Shown here: one piece after another, positions 11,181-23,100 of the stretch | Layout: each line of letters opens with the position of its first letter | Position numbering within the stretch: the first letter of the stretch is position 1 | Assembly: GCA_020631735.1 (NCBI GenBank) | Contig: CM036154.1 | Location: forward strand, 983,759 to 1,047,758 | Reading direction: 5' to 3' | DNA: 64,000 nt | DNA from: Saccharum officinarum | Lineage: Eukaryota > Streptophyta > Magnoliopsida > Poales > Poaceae | Position numbers and translations under genes: made by a program | The notes under the pieces: generated by a model | What the model was told of the DNA's origin: nothing | Database searches by the model: none | The model's input: the letters and a program-made list of their open reading frames with translations, nothing else

Positions 11181-14100
11181 CTATACTGCATCATTTCCAT
11201 TCTTTCCGTCCGTTAATTTGTGGGCATCCGGTGAGACAGGTTTGCTTACTGAGGAGTGATCGTCAGCTGCTTCCTGAAATTCATAAACAACCGAATAGGG
11301 ATGAAACTTTTAGTCTTTCCATGGATGCTCAGAAGTCAAAACAACCTTCTTGCGTTTTCATAATGGAAGACACGTTGTCAGAAACAACAGCATACCTTTT
11401 CTGAGGATAAATTCTGAGCCTTTTCATTTCTATTATGGTTGACTCCACCATTGCTATTAGTTACGATCGGTCCATTTTCAAGAGACTCCTGTTTAATATT
11501 CATTATCAGTCAATAGGACTTCACCTGCTGAAATAAACCATATAAAAGTAACAAAAATAGAGACTACCTGTTGATCTTTTTTGTCTCCAGAAGACGCATC
11601 AGAATTTTGTGTTTCATCTAGGAAGCTAGATTCAGAACTTGACTGTTCTGATTGTTTTTCTTGTCCCAGAACCTCTTTTCTCCTTGATTCTTCCTCCTTT
11701 AGTTTCCTAAATCTGAACACAAGACAAAAGGCATGCAGAGTTGGAAAAATCAATTTTTATCTACTTACATTTTTTTTTCTTCATGTCAGATGCATCAACC
11801 TTATTCTAGAGTAGAAATAAAAAGTATAGGTTTCAATTGTAAATAAGCACAACCACAAGCTAAATGTGGCACAGAATAAATTAAATACCCATGACACTAC
11901 AGTGCCAAAATATAAGTGGCAGCATGCATCTGACCCTATGTTCCAGTCAACCGTTGGGTCCCAGAATTATCACCAAACATTGGATTCTGCATCTGTCCAT
12001 AGTAAATGGAATTTCATTTCATAATATTCCAATCAGACTTATCCTAGTGTGCATTGTTGCAAGGATCCTGGTCCTGGATCCAATACTTCACTGGCCATGA
12101 ATTTAGTGTTGCAATAGTACAGGCATTACCTTTCACCACGTTGTGGCCCACTTGGTTTCGGCTCTTGGCTGGGCTGGGGTTTACTAAGTTTAGGGAGGGG
12201 TTCACTCTGAACAGTAGATTCATTCTTCTGAACAGTAGTCAATTCTTCTCTTGAGAGTTTGTCAATATATTCTTTGACAGGATTTTTTGCACCTCCAAGC
12301 TTTTGAAGCCACACTTGTTGTGCAGTACTGAGGATATTATTTGTAAGCCTGCAGGACAGCGGTAACTTATGAATGCCATAAATAAATATAAAAGATAACA
12401 AGAAAACAAAACAGAAAACAAGCGACATTTGGTAAAATTTATCACATAAGTGAATATAAAATTAGAACAGTTACAATTAAAACAGGAAAAATGTGAAGAA
12501 TTTATTTTCAATTATAGAGCATGCTATATGCTGGACAAAACTAGCATACCAACCTTTTAGTTGTATGGGTTTATAAGACAATCAATGGCTACATCTACCT
12601 TGGAGCTAAAGCAAGTTTTACAAATATTTAGCAGTCAAGCATATTCCGACTTATTAAAGGCAATACTGATAAATATTTTGATTATTTGGAGGAACTGTAT
12701 TAATGGAACCTGCAACTAATCATAATAAATAGAATGATTCTGATTAAATGGTTGAACTGCATCGATAGTCAGGACTCAGGAAGCAGTAATATATAAATGT
12801 ACTCAAGCTTTCAAAGTCAAAAGCAACAGCAAAACACTGGCGGTGTTTTCATTAACCATGGGGAATCGAGCAACGGCTCACAGGTCATGTGAGTCTATCT
12901 CCCTCCCTCCCTCCCTCTGTCTTCTCTCTTCTAAAGGGATGGGTAGTTGGGTACTCTCCTCCCATAAGGTAAAGCCAAGGGGTCATTTGCTCCCTCGAGT
13001 TCGAGTTTTGTGTACATACATAGCAATTGGGATATACCAGGCCCAGCTCAATCAGTAATGCCAACGCGGCACAAGGGTATGCAGTACTGGGACTCTGGAT
13101 CATTTAAGTAAAATCGAAGTTCAATTTGTAAAACACTTACCAGTACAGACCTAGTCCAGAAGGCACTGAAAGAGCAAAATAACCAATTAGCAATGGTAAG
13201 AACTTTGTTACAGCCTGAGCACCTTGTTGGCTAGGATCATTGCTCTACAAAACAATAACATGCCAAACAGCATGTTAGGGACTTCAAAATAGCAGAAGTT
13301 GGGCTACTGATGTATACTTGTGAGGCATAACAAAAAAGAGTAAGCCCTCAATATTGAAGCTTTCTCAATTCCCCAGTTCTTTTCCTTGAATAATGAGAAT
13401 TGAAAATTTTGGAAAAAATTACTACAAACAGATCTTTAATAGTGTGTTCAATTTGAGGTGTGTCTATCATGGGTTCATAGGTCATTCTACAAATTTTGCT
13501 GGGATCACATGTCCTTATTTTACACTAATCTGTCAGGGTGGGTGGGTAACAGATCTACCAATTCCACTCAAACCAAACAAGTAGGTCAGATAATCAGATT
13601 CAGAGCTAGGATTGGATGATCCATCATCATGTACCAAACACTTCATAGACTTGAAGCGAACTGACAAAAGAAAGCTATCTGACCTACCTAAGAATCATGT
13701 GGGTTGAACTTAAGTCTTTAAGCCAATTCATATATCTTATATGGTTATTCATTAGCAGGTAGGCTAAGGAACATTGCTCCTAGTCTTTATCATGTAACCA
13801 TTATTCATTAGTTCGGATACATGATCAAGACAGTTACAATGCTGAATCACTCCAAAGTGGGTGATTGCAATACACGTAATCAATTTTTAGAACCATGACA
13901 AATAGATATAATTCAATCAGAAAACAAAATTTCCATGCAAATATTGAAGACCGAGATGCATGTGCTCCTAAAGTAGAATAATACCTTAGTGAATAAACAT
14001 GTTCAAAAGTTGCTAAAACTAACCTGTGGTGGCTGCATTACTTGAGTAGATATGTATTGTGAAATGACAAGAAGAACTGGTAACACAAGGTATGCCAAAG

Positions 14101-17100
14101 TGTCTGACCAGCCAAGAGGTGGATGACCATCCTACAATATCAGCAATTATACTGATGTCACAAATATAAAACGGACCCCATATTCTCCAGAAGTGCCGAT
14201 CACCATTTTGAAACAGTCCTATCTAAATAAATACTTATATAGATCACCATAAGGCGTAAAGCAGCATTAACAGGCAAATTTCCAGGGTAGCAGAACTGCA
14301 GAACCTTAAATGTGCTTACTTTACAAAGTCACCATTTTAAAGCATCTACAGATTTCAAACAGGCACAAAAATCATGTTCAACCACAGTTTACTAACTTCA
14401 ACACCAGCAAATAAAACCAAATTTGAACAAATCAACCAGACCTCAATTCCCTAGTCAAGATGAAAATTCGCCCATCCTAGGGTAATAAAACTCAATTGTT
14501 GTAAATCCTTCCAATATTTATGGAAAACACAATAGTGTTCAAACAGAGGATGCAATGATGTGTCACGCAATGTGCGCACAGGAAACTGAAACTGGACTAG
14601 TGAATTTTAGTTGTCATGAACTTCACTGCAGAACAGATCAATCTCGATGGAGGTAAATAATTGAGCATCACAGAAAATTCAATGTGATCCTTATCAATGT
14701 AAACTGCATGTAAAGTCAATGGAGCTCCAATAATTTAGTTGCACTACGCTGCTAAGTACAAACTGTTAGGTTTAGAGATTCTATTGATTAGGGCTAACCC
14801 TAGAAGGGTAGCTATATAGATTCCATACATGGGCCACATGGGCCTTAGCCTCATGGGCCTAAACACATACTCCAACACCTCCCCGCAGTCTGAACTACCG
14901 GCGCAGCGGAGTTCGAGGCTGAACAAGAAAGAACACACACAACGCCCCCACAGACGCAACTAGCCACCGGTGATGTTGAGGCTGGAGCGAAACTCGGCGA
15001 AGGTCGAGGACGGGAGGCCTTTGGTGAAGATGTCCGCGAACTGGGAGGTCGTCGGAACATGAAGGACCCGCACCTCGCCCATGGCCACCCGATCACGGAC
15101 AAAGTGGAGGTCGATCTCCACATGCTTCGTCCGCTGGTGCTGGATGGGGTTGGTGGAGAGGTAGACCGCACTGACATTGTCGCAGTAGATCAGTGTGCTC
15201 CGGGAGGGCGGAGTGTGCAACTCAACAAGCAGCTGCCTGAGCCAGGCGGCCTCCGCCACGCCGTTAGCAACGGCGCGGTACTCCGCCTCGGCGCTGGACC
15301 GGGAGACCACCGGCTGGCGCTTGGACGACCATGACACCAGGTTGCCGCCCAGGAAGACGGCGTAGCCGGAGGTGGAGCGGCGAGTATCCGGGCACCCCGC
15401 CCAGTCAGCGTCGGTGTAGACGACGAGGTCGGTGGAGGAGGCCCGGTGGAGGAGGCCGTAGTCGAGCGTGCCCCGGAGGTAGCGGAGGAGGCGCTTGAGA
15501 GCCGTGAGGTGAGGCTCCCGGGGGTCATGCATATGAAGACAGACCTACTGAACTGCATATGTGATGTCCGGCCGGGTGAAGGTGAGGTACTGAAGGGCCC
15601 CGGCGAGACTCCTGTACGCAGTGGGATGTCCATAGGTCGCAATGTACAAGATCAAAAATGCGGGCCGCATGGGAAGTAGAACTAGAAAAAGGAAGACGAA
15701 CATGTCGGCCCAATTGGCACGCATGACACAGTTGCTCATCATGAGCTCGAGTACATGGAAGACCGGAGCTACGACTGAGCTGTATCAGGGCATCACGTCC
15801 AGGATGGCCGAGGCGCCGGTGCCAGGTAGTAGAGAAAGTAGAAGCGACGAAGGCAGCTAACAAAACGGGCGGCGAAGAAGACGAAGGAGCCGCCGGGAGG
15901 TGAAGGGTGTAAAGGGGCCCGGAACTGTCACATCGGAGCAGAGGACGCCGGGAAGCCAAATCCTTTACAGTAAGACCAGAGAGTCAAATTCCACAGAACA
16001 AGAATTGTCAGCTGTGAAACGATGAATAGAAAGAAGATTATGAACCATAGAAGGTGCAACAAGAACATCAGGAAGACGGAAGGAGCCATGAGCACCGGCG
16101 GTACCCACAGACTTGACTGGAATACAAGAACCATTTGCGACCATAATGGACGAAGGAAGAGAGGAAGAGGGAGAGTGAAGCGACGAAAGTATACCGGGGT
16201 CAGGAGTGGTGTGGTAGGTGGCTCCCGAATCAGCGATCCACTCGGGTCCGACTGGAGGCGTCAGGCCCATGGTGCTGAACGAGCGAGCCAGGGCTGCCTG
16301 GTCCCATCCGGCAACCCCCGGGAGAGTCCCAGAAGGTGGAGTCCACGCCGTAGCCGGGAAGACGCCGGGTGGAGGACCAGCAGGAGGAGCTCCGGTGAGC
16401 ATAGACACCGGTGGACGGGAGTCGGCCCCGGTGGCGTGGTAGGGCCACATGGAGATGCGCCCGGACCACGGGTTCTGGAAAGAGGGCCATGGTGCCCCCC
16501 CTGCGGTCCACCAGGTGTCGGGGCCTGGGTATGTCCACCCCGGCCGCCCCCGCGACCCCCTCCGCGGCGACGACGACTGCCACGACCCCCCCACCTCCGC
16601 TCGGCCCGGAGGGAGGAGGACCCAGGAGAGACTGCGGCGGTGGAGCGGTCGACCGCGGTGGAGCAGACAGACGCGGTGAAGTAGCAGCCAGGGCCGTCGA
16701 GGAGGACGAGGACCCCGTGGAAGTGGTGGATCCCGGCTGGAGGCCCTGCGTGAGCTCCTCCAGGAAGGTGGGGAAGGGCCTCTGGCGGGTGATCCACGTC
16801 CGGAGGTGGGCGTAGCGGTCGCTGAGCCCCCGGAGGACGTTGAGGACCAAGATGCGATCCTCCACGGGCCACCCGAGGTCCCCCAGGGAGTCCGCCATGC
16901 CCTTCATCCGACGGCAGAACTCGCCGACGGAGAGGTCACCCTGGACGAAGGTCCGGAAGCTCGCGTCGAGGCGCAGAGCCCGGGCCTCGGCGTTGCCCAG
17001 GAACTGGCCCTCAAGAGCGAGCCATGTCCGGCACGCGTCAGGGGAGGTGCGGACGAGGTCGTGGAGGTCCAGAGAGATCGTCCCCAGGATCCAGGAGAGG

Positions 17101-20100
17101 ACGATGCTGTCCAGACGAAGCCACGACGGGGTCTGGACGGCGACCGAAGCGTCAACGAGGACGTGGTCGTCGAGGGCGTAGCGGCGAAGAGTGAGAAGCA
17201 CGAGGTCCCGCCAGCGGGCGTAGGAGGGCGACTCCGGCTCGAGGACGACCGGGACGAGGTGAATGTTCTGGACCCCCCGGCCTGGTAGTGAAGCTAAGCC
17301 ACGAGCGGGTCAGCCGGATCGTGCCAGAGGACGGCAGGATGGGGCACACGGCGTCCTGGCGAGGCGGAGGAGTGGGCTCCAACGTCCCGTGGAGTGGGAG
17401 AGACGAGGAGGTGCTCCGCCTCGGCGATCTGGCGGGCCAAGACCTCGGCTGCGTCGCGCTCACGCTCCCATGCGAGGGCTGCAGCACGCACGCGAGCCTG
17501 CCCCTCCGCGGCGGCAGCCCGAGCGGCGATGAGAGCGGCTGCGAGGGCGGAGTCCGGACCCGGTGGAGGAGCGGTGGGAAGAGAACCGGCATGACCACCG
17601 AGGATCAGCGGCGCCAGCAGGGAAGGGAGGCCGAGGCCGGACTGCGCGTGAGCGGTCAGAGCACCATCAGCAGAGGTAAGGGCGGCGGCTGGGGGTCTGG
17701 GGCGGATGGCGGCCAGAGGATCCGCAAGGGGTGCGGGATCTGCTGCCGGGGAAGAGGAGTGGAGGGCCAGAACATCAGCGGAGGTGGGGATGGCAGGCTG
17801 GTGATCTGGGCGGAGCTGCTGCTCGGCGGGCGGGCGGACGCCAGCAGCCGCCAGGGGCTGAGCGGGCGCCAGATGGGAGGAGTCGACCTCACCGGACCCC
17901 CCCGGCAGGCCGAGCGCGGGTGGGGCGCCGCTGCCCGGTGCCGCGGGCGCGCCCTGTGGCCCGCCGGCGCCTGGAGACGAGCGGGAGGAGATCTGGGCCC
18001 AGGATTGGGAGGAAAGGGAGGGGAAGTAAGCATAGTAGGAGGGAGGAGGAGTGGGGTGGCCGGCCATGGCTGCGGCGGCGGCTGGCCGGCCGGCAACCAG
18101 GGGCGGCGGCGGGTGGGGGAAGGGAGGAAGAGAAACTAGGCTGCTGATACCATGTTAGGTTTAGAGATTCTATTGATTAGGGCTAACCCTAGAAGAGTAG
18201 TTATATAGGTTCCATACATGGGCCACATGGGCCTTAGCCTCATGGGCCTAAACACATACTCCAACACAAACAAACTTAAAAAAAATATAAACTGAATATG
18301 TAAGTCAATGGAGCTCCAATATTTCTATTTCTGTGTACAAGGTAACAAATCCTATGGTACAGAACATCAACTTATTCATGATCAGTGCTTACAGTAAAAG
18401 GAAAAAGCCAGGATATTCCCTGGCCATTTTGTCGAGCAGCAATTGTTGTAGGACCAGCCAAAGAAGGTATCCAAAAAAAGCCTTCAGTCAGAAGTCCCTT
18501 TTTAATGAAGACACATACACATCAGGAAGAGAAAATGTAAACTGTTCAACAAAGAAGAATTGACAGTAACAGAATAGACGTTTCAGCATATCAACCTCAT
18601 TAGCTACATTTGAGAGAGCTCTGTATAGACCAATCCAAACTGGTATTGTCACAAGGGTAGGCAAGCATCCTATTGAAGGAAAATGCCAAAGGAAGTACAT
18701 GTGAATAACCAACAGAAGGATGTATACAAAACAGAAAAGGTAGCAATAGACAGTAAAAGTCTGAACCAAAATGACAAGACTTTCTATTAAGACTTGCTAT
18801 CCATTGAGGATTGAGGAGCATCCACTGATAGGAAAAACATCAAGCATGGTAAATCAGAGCTAACCTGCAAGTGGGTTAACACCAGATAACTTGTATAAGC
18901 GAGCAGTTTCAAGTTGTATCCTTTCCTGGTAGAGCAAATAAATGATTTACAAACTCAAAGTTGTAACCAAAATCCATTTTTGTGGTCTAAAATGCACTTT
19001 ATAACACCACTGCACTCTACGACAATTCTTAAGTGAGAGCCCTTCCAAGAAAGGTGAGATTTTGGAGGTAGAGTAGTCTATTTTAAATAGGGCTTGAATA
19101 AAATGTGCACTTTGCTATACCCCATGGGCAAAATTACCCCTGTTAGATTGATGTTATAATGGACTTTGAGATAAGCTATCAATACATCAAGATCTAATCA
19201 CAACACTTTCTTAAAAACATTTTAACAGCTTCGTGAGGAGAAAAACCAAGTGAAACGAGAAAAGTAGACCTTCCACTTGATAAGGACCTCAAATTACAGT
19301 GAAATAATATTTCAAGTACTGGTGATAAACTGACTGTAAGGTTTATCCTTACTGCCATACAGTGAACATTGAAGGATACAATGTAAGAACATGCGAAGTG
19401 GTCTGACATAAGAACATGTGCAGCGATCCAATATATATTATTTTATAGATCAATGGCTGTCCTCGGAAGAGATTGCTGCTGCTGCAGCAGCAACCACTCA
19501 GAAGCACCTAAAGCTGCTAGACACTGCTCAATGCAGCAACAGCTGCAGCCACTGTGGAAAAATCACAACTGAGCATAGCCAACATGTAAAATATAATCAC
19601 CTGATCACCAGCATATCGTTCTTGAATGGCCTTCACTTGAGGTTGCAGTGACCTCATTGCAAGTGCAGACTCAACCTATAAAAAAACAACATGACGTGCT
19701 ATTTTCAATACTGGATTCAAAATGAAGATATAAAGCACATGCGCTGCTTATAGCAGCAGGCAGTAAATCTGCAAAACTTGAAGGCACATCTAAGCAATGT
19801 CCAGAAAATTGAAAAATTCAGTTGTAATAGTAAGACATGGTGATACTAAGAAACCATAAATGTTATAGTAATACCCTACTCAAATGTTAATGACATGGAA
19901 CTTGTTAAAGTAATTCTCTTTTGCATCCTTCAAAGAAACAACCAGTAATTGCTGCCAACCAAAACAGTTGTGTAAAAGGACGGCAACTAATGCCTAGTCA
20001 GGTGGTATGTACACAATTTTCAGAAAGGTAAAAACAACTAAACAATAGGTTTTTGAAAGGAGAATATTTCAGCTGGTTGGAACTTGCAAGTGTATGGCTT

Positions 20101-23100
20101 TAATTTTATAGCATTTATCAGTAGTGGGTAATGGCGTAATGCTTGAATGCCGAATTTAATCCATATAAGGCCCAGTCTCATTAATTGTCTGACTCAGAGA
20201 GCAGGCAATTCATCTCCCAAGGAAAACCATGTGTTTCACATTTCTCTACCCACAGTTCCAGCATTAAAGTTTCTGCCAGAAAGAACCAATACAAAGTATG
20301 AACTCATTCATTAACTACTTGATCAAATGAGGTCTAGAAAGGCACCATTTTCTAGGATATCTTTGAAGATAATCGTGTAAGAAGAAGAAAGAAAATACTG
20401 ACAAAGGCCAAATATGCAGGACACATGTATAATCAAATATCGATAAATATCTCGATAAAATTTGCTGAGCTGCAGTTGAGCAGAAGTACACCAATAAGAA
20501 CAACCATGCCCAGGAAAACAGTATCCCTTCACTATTGAACTTTGAATAGCCTTTATGGCAACCTACATTCAACTACATAACAATGCATCCTGACTGTAGA
20601 TTCCCCTAGCGGTCGAGTTTCTTTTCTTTTCTTTCTTTCTTTTTGGGTGGGAGTGGGGGGTATCCTGACTGTAGAAGCATAGCATAGAGACTCACCTGCT
20701 TCTTTGTTAGAGGAAATGTAGCTGCCTTAACAAGAACAGTGAGGAGAATGATTGCAAAGCCATATGAATAAGGAACATGGAGAGCTGATAGACCATCTTT
20801 CAGAACCTGCCAATAGGGAAATGTGTAGAAAGTGTGACACAAACTCTATAAAAATATCAGAAGAAGGCACAGACGGAGAATAAGCATGTGTCTATATGCA
20901 CATAATGGAAAAATATATTATAATAATTATCAATAAGTTCATAATATAACTACTAGAGGGATCACTTATACAGTTACATGATCATATGCACAAACATGAA
21001 GGAAAATGGGACACAAATACTGATTCTCTCTTCATCTTCTTTCTAAACAGTAGATACAGGTGCTATCTAATTAGGATTTGAAAAGGTCAAATTGACTAAC
21101 AGTTAGTCAAAGTACATGCACCTTTAGTCTACAAAAGTTGCATCAATAGATTAGTGTTTGAAAAAACTTTTTATATGATACTGATAGCAGTTCACAATAT
21201 GTTGTAAGAGAAATTAATGTTCAAAGCATACATTTTTTTTTTGAACTTTAAATACAGCAGGGGAGACCCCCACTGTAAGGATTTTATTATTAGAAAAGAC
21301 ACAACAAAAATGTTGGAATATGCCATTCTCTATTGATAGGGCTAACCCTAGAAGGGTAGCTTAATAGGTTCCATACATGGGCCACATGGGCCTTAGCCTC
21401 ATGGGCCTACATATACTCCAACACCCCCCCGCAGTCTGAACTACCGACGCAGCGGAGTTCGAGGCTGACCAAGAAAGAACACACACAACCCCCCCACAGA
21501 CGCAACTAGCCACCGGTGACGTTGAGGCTGGAGCGAAACTCGGCGAAGGTCGAGGACGGGAGGCCCTTGGTGAAGATGTCCGCGAACTGAGAAGTCGTCG
21601 GAACATGAAGGACCCGCACCTCGCCCATGGCCACCCGATCACGGACAAAGTGTAGGTCGATCTCCACATGCTTCGTCCGCTGGTGCTGGATGGGGTTGGT
21701 GGAGAGGTAGACCGCACTGACATTGTCGCAGTAGATCAGTGTGCTCCGGGAGGGTGGAGCGTGCAGCTCCGCAAGCAGCTGCCGGAGCCAGGCGGCCTCT
21801 GCCACACCGTTCGCAACGGCGCGGTACTCGGCCTCAGCGCTGGACCGGGAGACCACCGGCTGGCGCTTGGACGACCAGGACACCAGGTTGCCGCCCAGGA
21901 AGACGGCGTAGCCGGAGGTGGAGCGGCGAGTATCCGGACACCCGGCCCAGTCAGCGTCGGTGTAGACGACGAGGTCGGTGGAGGAGGCCCGGTGTAGGAG
22001 GAGGCCGTAGTCGAGTGTACCCCGGAGGTAGCGGAGGAGACGCTTGAGAGCCATGAGGTGAGGCTCCCGGGGATCATGCATGTGGAGGCAGACCTGCTGA
22101 ACTGCATAGGTGATGTCCGGCCGGGTGAAGGTGAGGTACTGAAGGGCCCCGGCAAGACTCCTGTACGCAGTGGGGTCGTCCACCGGTGGTCCCTCAGCCT
22201 CAGACAGCTTGCCCTGAATGTCGACCGGGGTGGAGCAGGGCTTGCAATCAGACATCCCAGCCCGCTCCAGGATATCCCGCGTGTACTGCCTCTGGTGAAG
22301 AAGGAGCCCAGCAGGACGGTGCTCAACAGTGACACCGAGAAAGTGGTGGAGCTCACCCAGATCCTTCATCGCAAACTCCTGCTGGAGAGCTGCAATGATC
22401 CGGCGGAGAAGATGCTCGCTGGAGGCGGTGAGGACAATGTCATCAACATAGAGCAACAAGTAAGCAGTGTCGGCCCCATGGTGGTAGACGAACAGGGACG
22501 TATCAGACTTGGCCTCCATGAACCCCAGTGTCAGCAAGAAAGCAGCAAACCGGTGGTTCCACGCCCGAGGTGCCTGCTTGAGGCCATAGAGGGACCTGTT
22601 GAGCCGGCAGACCATGTCAGGACGGGTGGTGTCGACGAACCCCGCCGGCTGACTGCAGTACACCGTCTCGGTAAGAAGGCCGTGGAGGAAGGCGTTCTTG
22701 ACGTCCAGCTGGTGGACGGGCCAAGACCGAGCAAGTGCCAGTGATAGCACGGTACGGACGGTAGCCGGCTTGACCACCGGGCTGAAGGTCTCATCGTAGT
22801 CGACGCCAGGGCGCTGAGTGAAACCCCGGAGGACCCATCGAGCCTTGTAGCGCTCGAGAGAACCGTCCGCTCGGCGCTTGTGAGTCCAAATCCACTTGCC
22901 GGTGACGACATTGGCGCCGGCGGACGGGGCACCAACTCCCACGTCTGGTTGGCGAGTAGCGCGGCGTACTCCTCTTCCATCGCGCGGCGCCAGTGAGGGT
23001 CCAACAGGGCGTCGCGGACGGAGGAGGGTACCGGAGAGACCACCGTGTCGCGGGTCGAAGCCTCGAGGACACGAGGCGGCAGGGTGCCAGCCGCGTGTCG

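Larger units (their letters stand above)
14764..18266 (-). mobile_element. Copia (Retrofit/Ale-type) retrotransposon with internal deletion, in ALB4 intron 6
   Basis: Two 114-bp LTRs (14764-14877, 18153-18266) with TG..CA ends are flanked by the 5-bp target duplication CAAAC (14759-14763, 18267-18271). Beside the upstream LTR is TGGTATCAGCAG, a tRNA-Met-type primer site; a GGGGAGG polypurine tract precedes the other LTR. The gag frame starts at 18067 (MAGHPTPPP) but ends in a stop at 17294. A second frame (16230-17201) holds the rest of gag and the protease motif IADSGATYH. The integrase zinc region ([18 protein letters not shown]) is fused at about 15626 straight to the end of reverse transcriptase and RNase H ([15 protein letters not shown]). 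Compared with the copy at 21311, about 2.05 kb is missing, so it cannot move by itself. Confidence 0.92.

Noticed and set aside
17288..18139. Plus-strand open frame opposite the Copia gag
   Set aside because: An antisense shadow of the Ala/Pro-rich gag. The same artefact appears opposite the second copy (25907-26896).
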